Shown in pieces: positions 1-9,136 of a DNA stretch of 44,908 nucleotides. A program made the position numbers and the translations under genes. A model generated the notes under the pieces. The model was not told the DNA's origin. It did no database searches and saw only the letters and a list, made by a program, of their open reading frames with translations. How positions within the stretch are numbered: the stretch's first letter is position 1; each line of letters opens with the position of its first letter. The DNA lies in NCBI GenBank assembly GCA_900551325.1, contig URVM01000026.1:1-44908 (forward strand), given 5' to 3'. The stretch is from an uncultured Eubacteriales bacterium (GTDB lineage: Bacteria > Bacillota > Clostridia > Lachnospirales > Cellulosilyticaceae).

Positions 1-156
1 ATTTAGAAGAACTCATTTGTTTTGGAAAAACTTAGGCTTAAGTTAACGCCTATGAGTTAGAAATATAAAAATGTAATGATTTTAAATAGATAAAAAAATA
101 AGAATATAGTAAAATAAAAAAATATAATAAGTGAAAATGTAAAAGGGGGCAAGTGG

Positions 157-1470
157 ATGAGAAAAATATTTAAGCTTTCTTGGCCTGTTATGTTGGGGGT
201 AGTATTACAAAACTTACTAGGAACCGTAGATCTTTACTTTGTAGGCAAATTAGGAACCACAGAAATAGCAGCAGTCAGCCTTATAAATAGTTTATTAATG
301 GTAATCTATATGCTTTCTACACTTGTTTCGGCTGGAGCTATTGCTAATGTGTCTAGGGCTTATGGTGAAGGAAATATAGAAAAGATAAGGCAGCTAACAG
401 GTAAAAGTTACTTTCTTAGCCTAATATTAGGTGTAGGAGTAAGTTTTATAACAGTTATTTTGGCCTATCCACTTATAACTAAGCTTTATAAAGCAGATGC
501 CGCTACCTTGACAGCAGCTTATACTTTTGCCCTTGTTTCTTTTGCAGCAACATTTATTGTTTTTATGAACTCCACACTTAAGACTATTATACAAGCTACT
601 GGAGACACGAAGACACCACTATACATATTTGGTCTGTGTAATCTTATAAATATGATTTTAGACCCTATTCTAATGTTTGGATTAGACTTAGGTATACAAG
701 GTGCAGCTTGGGCTACAGCACTAGCAAATCTTATTGGATGTATACTGCTTAACCGTTTAGTCTTGAAGAAGTTTTATAATAATAAGATGAAACAGATAAC
801 ACGGTATTTTACTCTTGAGTGGAGAAGTATAAAGCCTATACTTACAGTTGGAGGATGGGCATGTATACAAAGTATAGCAAGGCCTCTTACGGGAACACTT
901 ATGACAAGTTTAGTCCTTACTGTAGGTGGCGTAAAAGCTACGGCAGCTTTTGGAGCAGGTGGTCAAGTACTAAACTATACATTTATCTTTTTAAGCGGGT
1001 TGTCTATGGCTATTTCTATATTAGTAGGTCAAAGTTTAGGGGAAGGAAAAATAGATAGATGTAATAAGATTATCCATGAAGGATTAAAGTTAGCATTTAT
1101 AAATATGATTATATTTGCAATACCTTATCTCATTTTTCCTAAACAAGTCATCAGTATAGTAGCTCGTGAACCAGAGGTAATCAATATAGGGATAGAGTAT
1201 TTAAGAATAGTATATATAGGTGTAATAGCAGTAGTTTTTCCAGATATTTTAGGTGCAGCCTTTAGAGGAGCGGGAGACACTTATCCACCTATGATTGCTT
1301 CTATCTTGGCAAATGTAGTCTTTAAGTTACCTTGTGCTTATGTTCTAGCTGTACTTTGTAAGGTAGGAACTAAAGGTATATGGATTGCTATAGCACTTTC
1401 TGTCATAGTAGAAGGAATAATGATGATAAAATATTTTAAAAGAGGGACATGGAAGGAGAAAAAGATATAA
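157..1470 (+). CDS. MATE-family multidrug/cation exporter
   Basis: A 437-residue polytopic membrane protein of the multi antimicrobial extrusion (MATE) family, which exports drugs or metabolites in exchange for Na+ or H+. About twelve hydrophobic segments run through the whole length in two pseudo-repeats. The start LSWPVMLG and the early GTVDLYFVG stretch are typical of helix 1-2 in the NorM/DinF branch, and the repeat-2 counterpart follows near residue 290. The length matches the family norm (about 440-460). The start is the ATG after an AAAGGGGGC ribosome site. The next gene starts at its stop codon (TAATG), so the two are probably co-translated. Substrate cannot be read from sequence. Confidence 0.93.
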   Translation: MRKIFKLSWPVMLGVVLQNLLGTVDLYFVGKLGTTEIAAVSLINSLLMVIYMLSTLVSAGAIANVSRAYGEGNIEKIRQLTGKSYFLSLILGVGVSFITVILAYPLITKLYKADAATLTAAYTFALVSFAATFIVFMNSTLKTIIQATGDTKTPLYIFGLCNLINMILDPILMFGLDLGIQGAAWATALANLIGCILLNRLVLKKFYNNKMKQITRYFTLEWRSIKPILTVGGWACIQSIARPLTGTLMTSLVLTVGGVKATAAFGAGGQVLNYTFIFLSGLSMAISILVGQSLGEGKIDRCNKIIHEGLKLAFINMIIFAIPYLIFPKQVISIVAREPEVINIGIEYLRIVYIGVIAVVFPDILGAAFRGAGDTYPPMIASILANVVFKLPCAYVLAVLCKVGTKGIWIAIALSVIVEGIMMIKYFKRGTWKEKKI

Positions 1471-2216
1471 TGCTTACACAAGTGACTTACAATGAGACGG
1501 TCAAAAATTTCCTAGAGAAAGAAAGGATTATTAATTTAAATATTATAGGTGCATTAGCTTATTTAGAGGAATCACAAATATATGTAGATGATAGCAAACA
1601 GCCAGAAGGTGTATTTGTAATAGGAAAGGGGATTTATTATTTATATACTAAGTCCCCAATATTTGTAGATAAGGTATTAGAGGAATTCTTTTATAAACCA
1701 GGGTATTATGCTTTTTCAGGTGTAGAAAGGGAAATAGCTGATTATATACAAAGTAAATACAAGGTACATTGGGCTAACCCTTGTGATATTTACTATTATC
1801 CACATGAAACTATAGATAGAGGAGACATACAGCATGAAGTAAGAACTATTTCATTAGAAGATGCAGCTATGATTGATTCCTTTTATACTTATCAAGGTGA
1901 AGGCAGTTTAGAAGAGATTAAAGAAAATCTCAAAAGAAGACCAAGTTCAGGTGTATATATAGAGGATGAATTAGTATGTTGGGTAATGGTTCATGAAGAT
2001 GATTCAATGGGGATTATGTATACGAAAGAAGCACATAGAAGAAAAGGATATGCTGTAGATGTGACTATAGACTTAATAGATCAAATGTTAAAACTTAATA
2101 AAACACCTTATGTACAAATTGTAGAATCAAACGGTATGTCTCCAGGACTTGCAACGAAGTGTGGTTTTGTAAAGGATGGAAAATGTACTTGGTTTGGAAT
2201 AGAAGTTTTAGGATAA
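1470..2216 (+). CDS. GNAT-family acetyltransferase-like protein
   Basis: A 248-residue cytoplasmic protein. The C-terminal 100 residues look like a GNAT acetyl-CoA binding fold: the GIMYTKEAHRRKGYA stretch matches motif A (R/Q-x-x-G-x-G/A) and is followed by the helix and LATKCGFVKDG, typical of motif B. The N-terminal half is less conserved and may bind substrate. The frame is open upstream to an ATG at 1449, but I prefer the ATG at 1470: it overlaps the MATE stop in TAATG and has GGAAGGAG about 12 bases upstream. Partner of the exporter gene in one transcript; the acetylated substrate is unknown. Confidence 0.78.
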   Translation: MLTQVTYNETVKNFLEKERIINLNIIGALAYLEESQIYVDDSKQPEGVFVIGKGIYYLYTKSPIFVDKVLEEFFYKPGYYAFSGVEREIADYIQSKYKVHWANPCDIYYYPHETIDRGDIQHEVRTISLEDAAMIDSFYTYQGEGSLEEIKENLKRRPSSGVYIEDELVCWVMVHEDDSMGIMYTKEAHRRKGYAVDVTIDLIDQMLKLNKTPYVQIVESNGMSPGLATKCGFVKDGKCTWFGIEVLG

Positions 2217-2334
2217 ACTAATAAGAGATTAGGCTAAATTTCCATAGTGGAAGAAATATGGTGTCAGTTACTTTCTTATGATATGATAAAAGATGACTAA
2301 ATAAAAAGAACATAATAATAAAGGAGAAAATACT

Positions 2335-2658
2335 ATGCCAATGTTACGTATAAGAGGCGTCCAAATGTCAAAGATTAAGCAAGTAAGCCGTGAGCTTGTA
2401 GACGAACTTGCTACGATTATAGGATGTCCAAAAGATTATTTAACTCTAGAATGTATGCATACTACATTTATTTCAGAAGGCAAAGAAGTAGATGCACCAG
2501 CACTTGTTGAAGTAGCTTGGTTTGATCGTGGTCAAGAAGTACAAGATCAAGTGGCACAGTGTATAACTAAATACTTAGGAGAAGGTTTACCTTGCTTTGA
2601 AGTTTATTTTATTACACTGAAAGAAAATCAATATTATGAGAATGGCCAACATTTTTAA
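2335..2658 (+). CDS. DUF1904 family protein
   Basis: A 107-residue protein matching DUF1904, a family with a tautomerase-like fold found in Firmicutes. Visible features are the MPxLRIRG start, the central CPKDYLTLE and PALVEVAWFDRG stretches, and a C-terminal segment ending in the EVYFITL strand. Length is as expected for the family. It has a good ribosome site (AAAGGAG) and sits 33 bases upstream of an MNT/HEPN pair, so it may be read with it. The biochemical activity of the family is not established; no catalytic claim is made. Confidence 0.8.
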   Translation: MPMLRIRGVQMSKIKQVSRELVDELATIIGCPKDYLTLECMHTTFISEGKEVDAPALVEVAWFDRGQEVQDQVAQCITKYLGEGLPCFEVYFITLKENQYYENGQHF

Positions 2659-2691
2659 AGTAACTCTAGGAAAGAAAAGAGATGAGAAAAG

Positions 2692-3051
2692 ATGCTCAAT
2701 ATTCCAGAAATTTATCAAGAACGCTTAAAGGAAGTCTATGAACACTTTAAAGCTTTAGACCTTGGTAATTATGACTTATATCTTTTTGGAAGCTATGCTA
2801 AAGAAGATATAAAAGAAACCAGTGATATTGACCTTCTAATCTTACTAGATGGACCTATTACCCCAAAAGAAGCTAAAATACTTAGAATGGATATTAGGGA
2901 AGACTATGAAGAAAAGATAGGCTATGCCTATGAAGTAGACGTAAAGATTTATAGCAGAGCAAGATTTCATGAATTGGCAAGTAAGCTTTCCTTTGAAAGT
3001 GAGATAGCCAAGTATATGCTACCACTAAAGGAGGCGGTACTTAGTGAATAG
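2692..3051 (+). CDS. mntA: MNT-type minimal nucleotidyltransferase (MNT/HEPN pair 1)
   Basis: A 119-residue minimal nucleotidyltransferase. The signature FGSYAKEDIKETSDIDLLILL (near residues 32-53) gives the GSx10DxD motif; the two Asp of SDIDLL are the metal ligands, and a third Asp in YEVDVKI completes the site. In characterised MNT/HEPN toxin-antitoxin pairs the MNT partner neutralises the HEPN toxin by adding AMP to it. The HEPN gene overlaps by 8 bases, as usual for such pairs. A second pair lies at 12136-12961, beyond the CRISPR array. Defence or plasmid-style stability function is inferred from the family, not shown here. Confidence 0.85.
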   Translation: MLNIPEIYQERLKEVYEHFKALDLGNYDLYLFGSYAKEDIKETSDIDLLILLDGPITPKEAKILRMDIREDYEEKIGYAYEVDVKIYSRARFHELASKLSFESEIAKYMLPLKEAVLSE

Positions 3052-3424
3052 ATCTATGCTTGACTTTGCTAATACAGATTATGAACTTGTACAACATATT
3101 AAAGATGTAAAAGGTATGGAAGATCCAACTATAGTGAACTGCCAACAATGTGCAGAAAAATATTTGAAGCACCTTGTCAAAGAACACCAAGAGGAAATAG
3201 TACGTAGCCATAGCCTTTCAGCTATGATTGCCAAGTTAGAAGATACCTTTCCAGAGCTAGGTGATTTTAAGCGTATCGCTAGATTTTTGACAGATAGTTA
3301 TTATGATAGGCGCTATGAAAGTGAAGACTATGTTCTGTTAGATGCTGATGAATATGAAGACTATCTGACACAAAGCCTAGACTTCATTAAATATTTAAGG
3401 ACATTATGTGGTTTAGAGAACTAA
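3044..3424 (+). CDS. hepT: HEPN-domain protein (MNT/HEPN pair 1)
   Basis: A 126-residue, all-helical HEPN-domain protein. It shows the family pattern of a CQQCAEKYLKHLVKEH helix, a RSHSL motif and a SYYDRRYESEDY stretch. The start is a GTG placed 9 bases after AAAGGAGG and overlapping the MNT gene by 8 bases; an ATG 12 bases later is the alternative. Toxic HEPN proteins usually carry an R-x4-6-H RNase motif; here I see only R-S-H, so nuclease activity is doubtful. It may instead be a nucleotidyltransferase partner subunit. The downstream gene has its own promoter-like sequence. Confidence 0.8.
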   Translation: MNRSMLDFANTDYELVQHIKDVKGMEDPTIVNCQQCAEKYLKHLVKEHQEEIVRSHSLSAMIAKLEDTFPELGDFKRIARFLTDSYYDRRYESEDYVLLDADEYEDYLTQSLDFIKYLRTLCGLEN

Positions 3425-3476
3425 AAACTACAAATACCTTTAATAAATATTAAAAGGTGCTTAAAATAGTAAAATA

Positions 3477-3485
3477 TGGTATAAT
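3477..3485 (+). promoter_or_regulatory. Extended -10 promoter for the 166-residue gene
   Basis: TGG followed directly by TATAAT forms a consensus extended -10 element about 38 bases before the start codon at 3523. No good -35 hexamer is seen at 17 bases, as is common for extended -10 promoters. Confidence 0.55.
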
Positions 3486-3522
3486 GATTATAAAATCTAG
3501 AGACAAAAATGAGGAATAATAC

Positions 3523-4023
3523 ATGTATTGTGTAGTTGGAGAAAAAGTACTTCCATGTGAAGTTAAAAAAAGAGATGAACGCGTATCTCTTTGTAAAGTA
3601 GGTGCAGCCAAGAAAGAGCAACGTGTGGCAAACAATTGTTTGTTTCCATCAGAAGAAGCTGCAAGAGAATTCTTAAAGAAAAAACGCAAAGCAAAAGTAG
3701 AAGAAAATAAGCAAGTAGTAAGCAATGTTGAAAAATGCAATGCTCTCTACGATGAGCTTTTTAAAGAAACAGGTATCGAAGTACGTATGATAGATAGACA
3801 ATGGACTGTTTCTATGGCTACTAAGCATATTGGAAGTTTGAAAAAGAAATTGGCAGATAAGCCAGAAATGCATGGCAAAAATGTAAGTAAAGCATTCCAC
3901 TGTGCACCAAGTAAGAAGGAATCAGATGTAAAAAGAGGTAGAAATACATCTTACACAAAGAAACCTTCACAAGGTGCTTCTAAAAGTAAGAACCATTCAA
4001 GTGGAAAAAGAGATCATAAATAA
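3523..4023 (+). CDS. Basic protein of unknown function
   Basis: A 166-residue protein I do not recognise. The N-terminal 60 residues contain YCVVGEKVLPCEVK, then a helix very rich in Lys (FLKKKRKAKVEENK). A middle segment reads VRMIDRQWTVSMATKHIGSLKKKL. The last 45 residues are a low-complexity tail rich in Lys, Ser and Arg. There is no signal peptide or membrane segment. The strong positive charge suggests nucleic-acid binding, but that is inference. It is bounded by its own promoter and terminator and lies directly before the CRISPR locus, without sign of being part of it. Codon use resembles its neighbours, so it is probably real. Confidence 0.7.
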   Translation: MYCVVGEKVLPCEVKKRDERVSLCKVGAAKKEQRVANNCLFPSEEAAREFLKKKRKAKVEENKQVVSNVEKCNALYDELFKETGIEVRMIDRQWTVSMATKHIGSLKKKLADKPEMHGKNVSKAFHCAPSKKESDVKRGRNTSYTKKPSQGASKSKNHSSGKRDHK

Positions 4024-4032
4024 TAGCCATCA

Positions 4033-4070
4033 ATGCTAAGTTAAGGAAAAACCTTGATTTAGCATTTTTT
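4033..4070 (+). terminator. Intrinsic terminator after the 166-residue gene
   Basis: ATGCTAA (4033-4039) pairs with TTAGCAT (4059-4065), and inner pairs AAGG/CCTT close the loop; a run of T follows. It separates the upstream gene from the CRISPR locus. Confidence 0.8.
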
Positions 4071-4173
4071 GTTATATTAATGGTTGTTTTGTTAGGAAAA
4101 ATATAAATATTCAGGCTAAAATTGTTATAAAGGTAGAAAATATTCTTTAAGTATATTACAATTGGATAAACAA

Positions 4174-4200
4174 ATAAAAAAAGTTGCCTAAGCAACTTTT
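4174..4200 (-). terminator. tracrRNA terminator
   Basis: A 9-bp stem with CTAA (plus strand) in the loop, followed on the minus strand by seven or more U residues. It ends the tracrRNA. Confidence 0.85.
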
Positions 4201-4278
4201 AGTAATCCCTAAGGATTGTCGTAAAACGACATTTAATTTAACTATTATTTTAACTCGTATGTTGTTCTGAATAGTAGT
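4174..4278 (-). ncRNA. tracrRNA: tracrRNA of the type II-A CRISPR system
   Basis: Read on the minus strand, 4278-4257 is an anti-repeat that pairs with the CRISPR repeat over about 22 bases with one G-U pair. After a bulge, UAAAAU (4252-4247) pairs with the repeat's 5' GUUUUA, the same lower stem and bulge layout as in S. pyogenes. Three hairpins follow: TGTCG/CGACA (4231-4217), AATCC/GGATT (4217-4204) and the terminator hairpin AAGTTGC/GCAACTT (4198-4181) with a U tract. Expected RNA is about 105 nt. It is the guide partner needed for crRNA maturation by RNase III and for Cas9 loading. It lies antisense to the region just before cas9. Confidence 0.9.
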
Positions 4279-4284
4279 AATACC

Positions 4285-4290
4285 ATTATA
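4285..4290 (-). promoter_or_regulatory. -10 element of the tracrRNA promoter
   Basis: The minus strand reads TATAAT here. A start 7 bases downstream falls at 4278, exactly the first base of the anti-repeat pairing. The best -35-like hexamer, TTGCCC, is 20 bases upstream, longer than ideal. The element lies only 33 bases before the cas9 start codon, facing away from it. Confidence 0.6.
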
Positions 4291-4322
4291 TTACCATAAG
4301 AAGGATAAGGGGGCAATAGGAT

Positions 4323-7300
4323 ATGGGGGAAAATTTCGAAAAGTACAGTATTGGTTTAGATGTTGGCACAAATTCTGTAGGCTGGTGCGTAGTAGATTCA
4401 GAAAATAATCTTCTAAAGCGTGGAAAGAAAAATATGTGGGGGGTTCGTCTCTTTGAAGCAGGGCAAACAGCGGAAGTTACAAGAAAAAAACGAGGACATC
4501 GCCGCCGTTATATGAGGAGAAAAGAAAGAATAAGACTTCTTCAAGAACTATTAGGGGAAACGATTTTACAAAAGGATGAAAGTTTTTTTATAAGATTGGA
4601 AGATAGTTTCTTATGGAAAGAAGACAAACGTTTACAAAATGAGTATACATTATTTAACGATTCAAATTACAGTGATTCAGACTACTATAAACAGTATCCT
4701 ACAATCTATCATTTACGAAAGTATTTGGTCAACACAAAAGAACAAGTAGATATACGTCTTATTTACTTAGCACTCCATCACATCATTAAGTATAGAGGAC
4801 ATTTTATATATGAGGGACAGGACTTTACTATTTCCAATAGTAGTTATACTAAGAAACTAAGTGAAATCGTTGAGGAAATAGGTAAATGGACAGAGCTATC
4901 AGCTGAAGAATCTGTATTAGAAGAAATCAGCCATATTTTAGAAGATAAAAGGTTGCGTAGAAAAGATAAACAAGAAAAGATTAAACAAGGTTTCATAGAG
5001 GCTGGATTAGAAAAGAAGATGGTAACAGAATTAAGTAAAGCCATGCTAGGGTATAAAGTAGATCTAAGCGCTCTATTTCAAGACAAAGAGTTGGTTGATG
5101 AGGGAGGCAAGGGTATAGGGATTGAATTTTCTAATGCTGCTTATGAAGAACAGGTAGATAGCTTGCAAAATGTACTACAAGAAAGATATCAAGGGGTAGA
5201 ATTACTCCAAGAACTCTATAGCCAATACACTTTAAATGACATATTAAATGGTCAGCAGTATATTTCTGAAGCAATGGTAGCCAAGTACAATAAGCATCAT
5301 GAAGACCTTCAAATACTAAAGAGGTTAGTTAAGACGTATGCAAAAGACAAATATTATGATTTCTTTAGGTCAGACAAGGACAAGCTGAAGAATTATGTCC
5401 ATTACATAAAGGGAGATAAAGCTTGTAACCAAGAAGAGTTATATAAGGCCATTAAGGCTATTTTGAAGAATGTGCCTCATGATGATGCAGACTACACTTA
5501 TTGTATAAGGGAAATTGCAGAGTACAAATTCTTAGTGAGGTTGAACAATAGAGAAAATGGAAGTATCCCCTATCAAATAAATAAAATGGAATTAGAGCAG
5601 ATTTTGCAAAACCAAGAACAGTACTATCCTCAAATCAAGCAAAATAAAGATAAGATTGAATCCATATTAACATTTAGAATTCCTTATTATGTAGGTCCAC
5701 TGACACCACCCCACATGAAAAGTAGATTTGCGTGGGTGGAAAGAAGGGGAAATGGAAAGATTTATCCATGGAATTTTGATGAGATAGTAGATAAAGATGT
5801 ATCTGCAGAAAAGTTTATTACAAAAATGACCAATTACTGTACTTACCTGCCAGAGGAAAAAGTTATACCGAAAGCATCTTTATTATACTCTAAGTTCATG
5901 GTATTAAATGAACTTAAAGGGATACGCATTAATGAGAAAAGATTAACCGTTGAAGATGAGAAGAAAATCATGGATAACCTATTTCTCCATACAAAGAAAG
6001 TGACACATAATAAATTCTGTGAGTGGCTTCAAAAACAACAGTACCCAGGAGGCCCCGAGTATACAGTCACAGGGTATCAAAAGGAAAATGAATTTGCAAG
6101 TTCTCTAGGATTATACTTAGACTTTTACAAGATTTTCAATAAGATTGATCGTACAAATGAAAGTATGATAGAGGAGATGATCTATTGGTTAACCGTATTT
6201 CAAGAGAAGTCTATTATTGAGAAAAAAATAAAGCAGAAGTATGGTGAAGCTGTTAATGATTACCAGCTCAAACAAATCTTAAGATTAAAACCACAAGGAT
6301 GGTCTAGAATCTCTAGGAAATTACTCACTCAACTTATGGTCAAAGATAATGAAGAAAATCATAACATTATGTATTATCTAGAAAATACAAGTATGAATTT
6401 TATGCAAATTATAAGCCATAAAAAGCTTGGATTTAATAAGAAGATAGAGGAAAATCAGTTCACTCTAAAAGGAAAGAAGATTGAATTAGAAGATATTGCT
6501 AAGCTACAAGGTTCTCCAGCCATCAAGAAGGCTGTATGGCAGACGACTAAGTTAATTGAAGAAATACGAAAAATAATGGGGCATGATCCAGAAAATATCT
6601 TTATAGAATTTGCCAGAAGTGATGAACAGTCAAAGCGTTCAAAATCTCGAAAAAATAAATTAGAAGAAGCTTATAACAAATTACAAGAAGATGTAGAAGA
6701 ATACAATGAAAAAGTTGTCAAGGAGCTTAAAGATAAGAAATATGTTGATAAATTAAACGATGAACAAGTTTATCTTTACTTCATACAAAATGGTAAGTGT
6801 ATGTATTCAGGAGAGCAGTTAGACATTAATCAGCTCAGTAAATATCAAATCGACCACATTATTCCACAATGCTATATTAAAGATGATAGCTTTGAAAATA
6901 AGGTTTTAGTTAAATCTATCGAAAACCAGCGTAAACTAGATAGTTTACTTCTAAATCAAGATATACAGCAAAAAAATCAAGTTTGGTGGGAAAAGCTTTA
7001 TAAACATGGTCTTATAGGACCTAAGAAGTATTACAACCTAACACGAAGAGGATTTTCTGAACAAGAACAAAAAGGCTTCATTAATAGACAACTTGTAGAA
7101 ACGAGACAGATCTGTAAGCATGTAGCTGTACTTTTGCAAGATAGCTTTGTGAATACTCGGATCGTTATCACTAAGGCAGAATTAAGCCATAACTTCCGAA
7201 TGAAGTATGGACTATACAAAAGTCGTAGTATCAATGATTATCATCATGCTCAAGACGCTTATTTAGCAAGTGTTATAGGAAACACCTTACTTATGAATAA

Positions 7301-8270
7301 AGATACAGATAGTGCAGAATGGATTTACAATCAATATGTCACTAAGTACAAGAAGAAAGGACAAAATAGAAACAACAACTATGGATATGTTATTGGACTC
7401 TTTGACAAGGAGATAATCAATGAAGAAGGTCTTGTAGTGTGGGATGGTAGTAACTCCTTAGAGAAGGTGATAAAGCTATTTAATTATAAGGATTGCTGTG
7501 TCACCAAAAAATTAGAAGAAAATACAGATAAGTTTTATGATGAGACCATTTACCCACATGATTCAGGCAAAACTTTAATACCTCTTAAGGAACACTTAGA
7601 TGTTGCTAAATATGGTGGATATAGTGGTGTTAAAAATGCCTATTCAGTCGTTGTTGAAGTCAAACACAAGAAAAAAAGAGAGAAAAAATTAGTTGGTATA
7701 CCTGTGCAAATAGCATACAGTATTAAACAAGGTAAACGGAATCTAATGGATTATCTTACAGAAATAGGATATGAAGATATAGTTATTTTACGTGATAAAG
7801 TATTAAAATATCAATTGATAGAAGAAAAGGGGGAGCTTGAATTTATTACATCTGCTCAAGAAGTATGCAATGCAAAACAGTTGCTTCTAGACCGAGAAAT
7901 GCAAAGTATTATTTATCAAATCGAAAACCCAAAGGCACGTAGCAAAGAGAAGTTTGAAGAAAAAGTAGACGAGACATACAAAAAGATACTAAATAAGATC
8001 AAAATCCAATATCCTATGTTTAGTACAGCTTTAGATAAAATGCAACAAGTCTTGAAGTACGACAAGCTAGAATTAGAGCAAAAATGCATACTTATATTAG
8101 AACTCTTGAAACTCACTAAAGCGGATGCCCAAAATGCAAATCTAAAGAAAATCCATGATAAATTAGGGGATAGAGTAGGCCGAAAAAATAATTATACGAT
8201 TGATATCCAAAACACTTTATTTATAGATCAATCAATAACAGGATTGTATGAGAGGAGATGCAGACTTTGA
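4323..8270 (+). CDS. cas9: CRISPR-associated endonuclease Cas9, type II-A
   Basis: A 1315-residue RNA-guided nuclease that cuts DNA matched by a crRNA-tracrRNA guide. RuvC-I is YSIGLDVGTNSVGW with catalytic D13. The Arg-rich bridge helix follows near residues 56-80 (RGHRRRYMRRKERIR). The central part is the REC lobe. RuvC-II is IFIEFARS with E762. The HNH domain is near 770-900 with QIDHIIPQ, catalytic H845. RuvC-III is YHHAQDAYL with H975 and D978. The remaining 330 residues are the PAM-interacting part. All catalytic residues are present, so it should be active. The length is close to S. pyogenes Cas9. The start is ATG after AAGGGGG; cas1 begins inside its last codons. Confidence 0.98.
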   Translation: MGENFEKYSIGLDVGTNSVGWCVVDSENNLLKRGKKNMWGVRLFEAGQTAEVTRKKRGHRRRYMRRKERIRLLQELLGETILQKDESFFIRLEDSFLWKEDKRLQNEYTLFNDSNYSDSDYYKQYPTIYHLRKYLVNTKEQVDIRLIYLALHHIIKYRGHFIYEGQDFTISNSSYTKKLSEIVEEIGKWTELSAEESVLEEISHILEDKRLRRKDKQEKIKQGFIEAGLEKKMVTELSKAMLGYKVDLSALFQDKELVDEGGKGIGIEFSNAAYEEQVDSLQNVLQERYQGVELLQELYSQYTLNDILNGQQYISEAMVAKYNKHHEDLQILKRLVKTYAKDKYYDFFRSDKDKLKNYVHYIKGDKACNQEELYKAIKAILKNVPHDDADYTYCIREIAEYKFLVRLNNRENGSIPYQINKMELEQILQNQEQYYPQIKQNKDKIESILTFRIPYYVGPLTPPHMKSRFAWVERRGNGKIYPWNFDEIVDKDVSAEKFITKMTNYCTYLPEEKVIPKASLLYSKFMVLNELKGIRINEKRLTVEDEKKIMDNLFLHTKKVTHNKFCEWLQKQQYPGGPEYTVTGYQKENEFASSLGLYLDFYKIFNKIDRTNESMIEEMIYWLTVFQEKSIIEKKIKQKYGEAVNDYQLKQILRLKPQGWSRISRKLLTQLMVKDNEENHNIMYYLENTSMNFMQIISHKKLGFNKKIEENQFTLKGKKIELEDIAKLQGSPAIKKAVWQTTKLIEEIRKIMGHDPENIFIEFARSDEQSKRSKSRKNKLEEAYNKLQEDVEEYNEKVVKELKDKKYVDKLNDEQVYLYFIQNGKCMYSGEQLDINQLSKYQIDHIIPQCYIKDDSFENKVLVKSIENQRKLDSLLLNQDIQQKNQVWWEKLYKHGLIGPKKYYNLTRRGFSEQEQKGFINRQLVETRQICKHVAVLLQDSFVNTRIVITKAELSHNFRMKYGLYKSRSINDYHHAQDAYLASVIGNTLLMNKDTDSAEWIYNQYVTKYKKKGQNRNNNYGYVIGLFDKEIINEEGLVVWDGSNSLEKVIKLFNYKDCCVTKKLEENTDKFYDETIYPHDSGKTLIPLKEHLDVAKYGGYSGVKNAYSVVVEVKHKKKREKKLVGIPVQIAYSIKQGKRNLMDYLTEIGYEDIVILRDKVLKYQLIEEKGELEFITSAQEVCNAKQLLLDREMQSIIYQIENPKARSKEKFEEKVDETYKKILNKIKIQYPMFSTALDKMQQVLKYDKLELEQKCILILELLKLTKADAQNANLKKIHDKLGDRVGRKNNYTIDIQNTLFIDQSITGLYERRCRL

Positions 8271-9136
8271 GTTGGAGAACTGTTGTCATCACTAATCATG
8301 TCAAATTAAGTTACAAGAATGGATATATGGTCATCAAAGGGACAGAAAATAACCTAGTACATTTATCTGAAATCGGAACTTTATTGGTGGATTCAACAAT
8401 GGCAAACATCTCGTCACACTTAATCTGTGAATTGCTTAAAAGAAAAGTAAAAATAATCTTCTGTGATGAAAAACGGAATCCCATGAGTGAGGTAGTACCC
8501 TACTACGGATGCCATAATTCAAGTAAAAAGATTATGCAACAAATACAATGGAATAAATATTTCCAACAATTAGTATGGACTCAAGTCATTAAGCAAAAAA
8601 TCCTTAATCAAGCAAGTCTATTAGAAAAAAAGGGACTTGAAAAGCACCAAATGCTCAAGGAATATACAAGTGAAATAGAATTTTTTGATGCAACCAATCG
8701 AGAAGGACATGCAGCTAAAGTTTATTTTAACAGTCTTTTTGGAATGGACTTTACAAGAGATGATGGAAGTGATATCAATGTAGGACTTGACTACGGCTAT
8801 GCTATACTTTTATCTACTTTTAATAAAGAGATTGTAAATAATGGGTACTTAACTCAGTTGGGGATTAAGCATACCAATATATTTAATCCGTTCAATTTGT
8901 CATCGGATTTAATGGAACCTTTTAGGATTTTAGTTGACCAAACAGTCTATGACAACCAAACATTAGAATTTGGGCAAGATTTTAAAATGAAATTAGTAGA
9001 TATTCTAAATCAAAAAGTTTATATGGATGGAAAAGAGTACTATGTAGGAAGTGCTATTCAAATCTATTTAAAGAGTATATTTGAGACAATAGAGTCTCAA
9101 AATTTAGATGGTCTGCAACTGTATGAATTTATATGA
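8258..9136 (+). CDS. cas1: CRISPR integrase Cas1, type II-A
   Basis: A 292-residue protein that, with Cas2, inserts new spacers at the leader end of the array. The start SWRTVVITN and the LSEIGTLLVDST strand region match type II-A Cas1. The metal-binding residues are recognisable: Glu in NREGHAAK, His in GIKHTNIFN, and Glu in SDLMEPFR. The length is normal (about 290). The ATG overlaps the end of cas9 by 13 bases, with GAGAGGAG-like sequence just upstream, so expression is probably coupled. It is followed by cas2 with an ATGA overlap. Confidence 0.97.
   Translation: MQTLSWRTVVITNHVKLSYKNGYMVIKGTENNLVHLSEIGTLLVDSTMANISSHLICELLKRKVKIIFCDEKRNPMSEVVPYYGCHNSSKKIMQQIQWNKYFQQLVWTQVIKQKILNQASLLEKKGLEKHQMLKEYTSEIEFFDATNREGHAAKVYFNSLFGMDFTRDDGSDINVGLDYGYAILLSTFNKEIVNNGYLTQLGIKHTNIFNPFNLSSDLMEPFRILVDQTVYDNQTLEFGQDFKMKLVDILNQKVYMDGKEYYVGSAIQIYLKSIFETIESQNLDGLQLYEFI

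Noticed and set aside
819..1058. Plus-strand frame of 79 residues inside the MATE gene
   Set aside because: Shadow frame within a clear membrane-protein gene; Tyr/Ser/Lys-rich composition with no ribosome site.
4256..4290. Repeat-like sequence before cas9 as a stray CRISPR repeat or a plus-strand tracrRNA
   Set aside because: On the plus strand it would be identical in sense to the repeat and could not pair with crRNA. The minus strand gives proper anti-repeat, lower stem, hairpins and a U-tract terminator.
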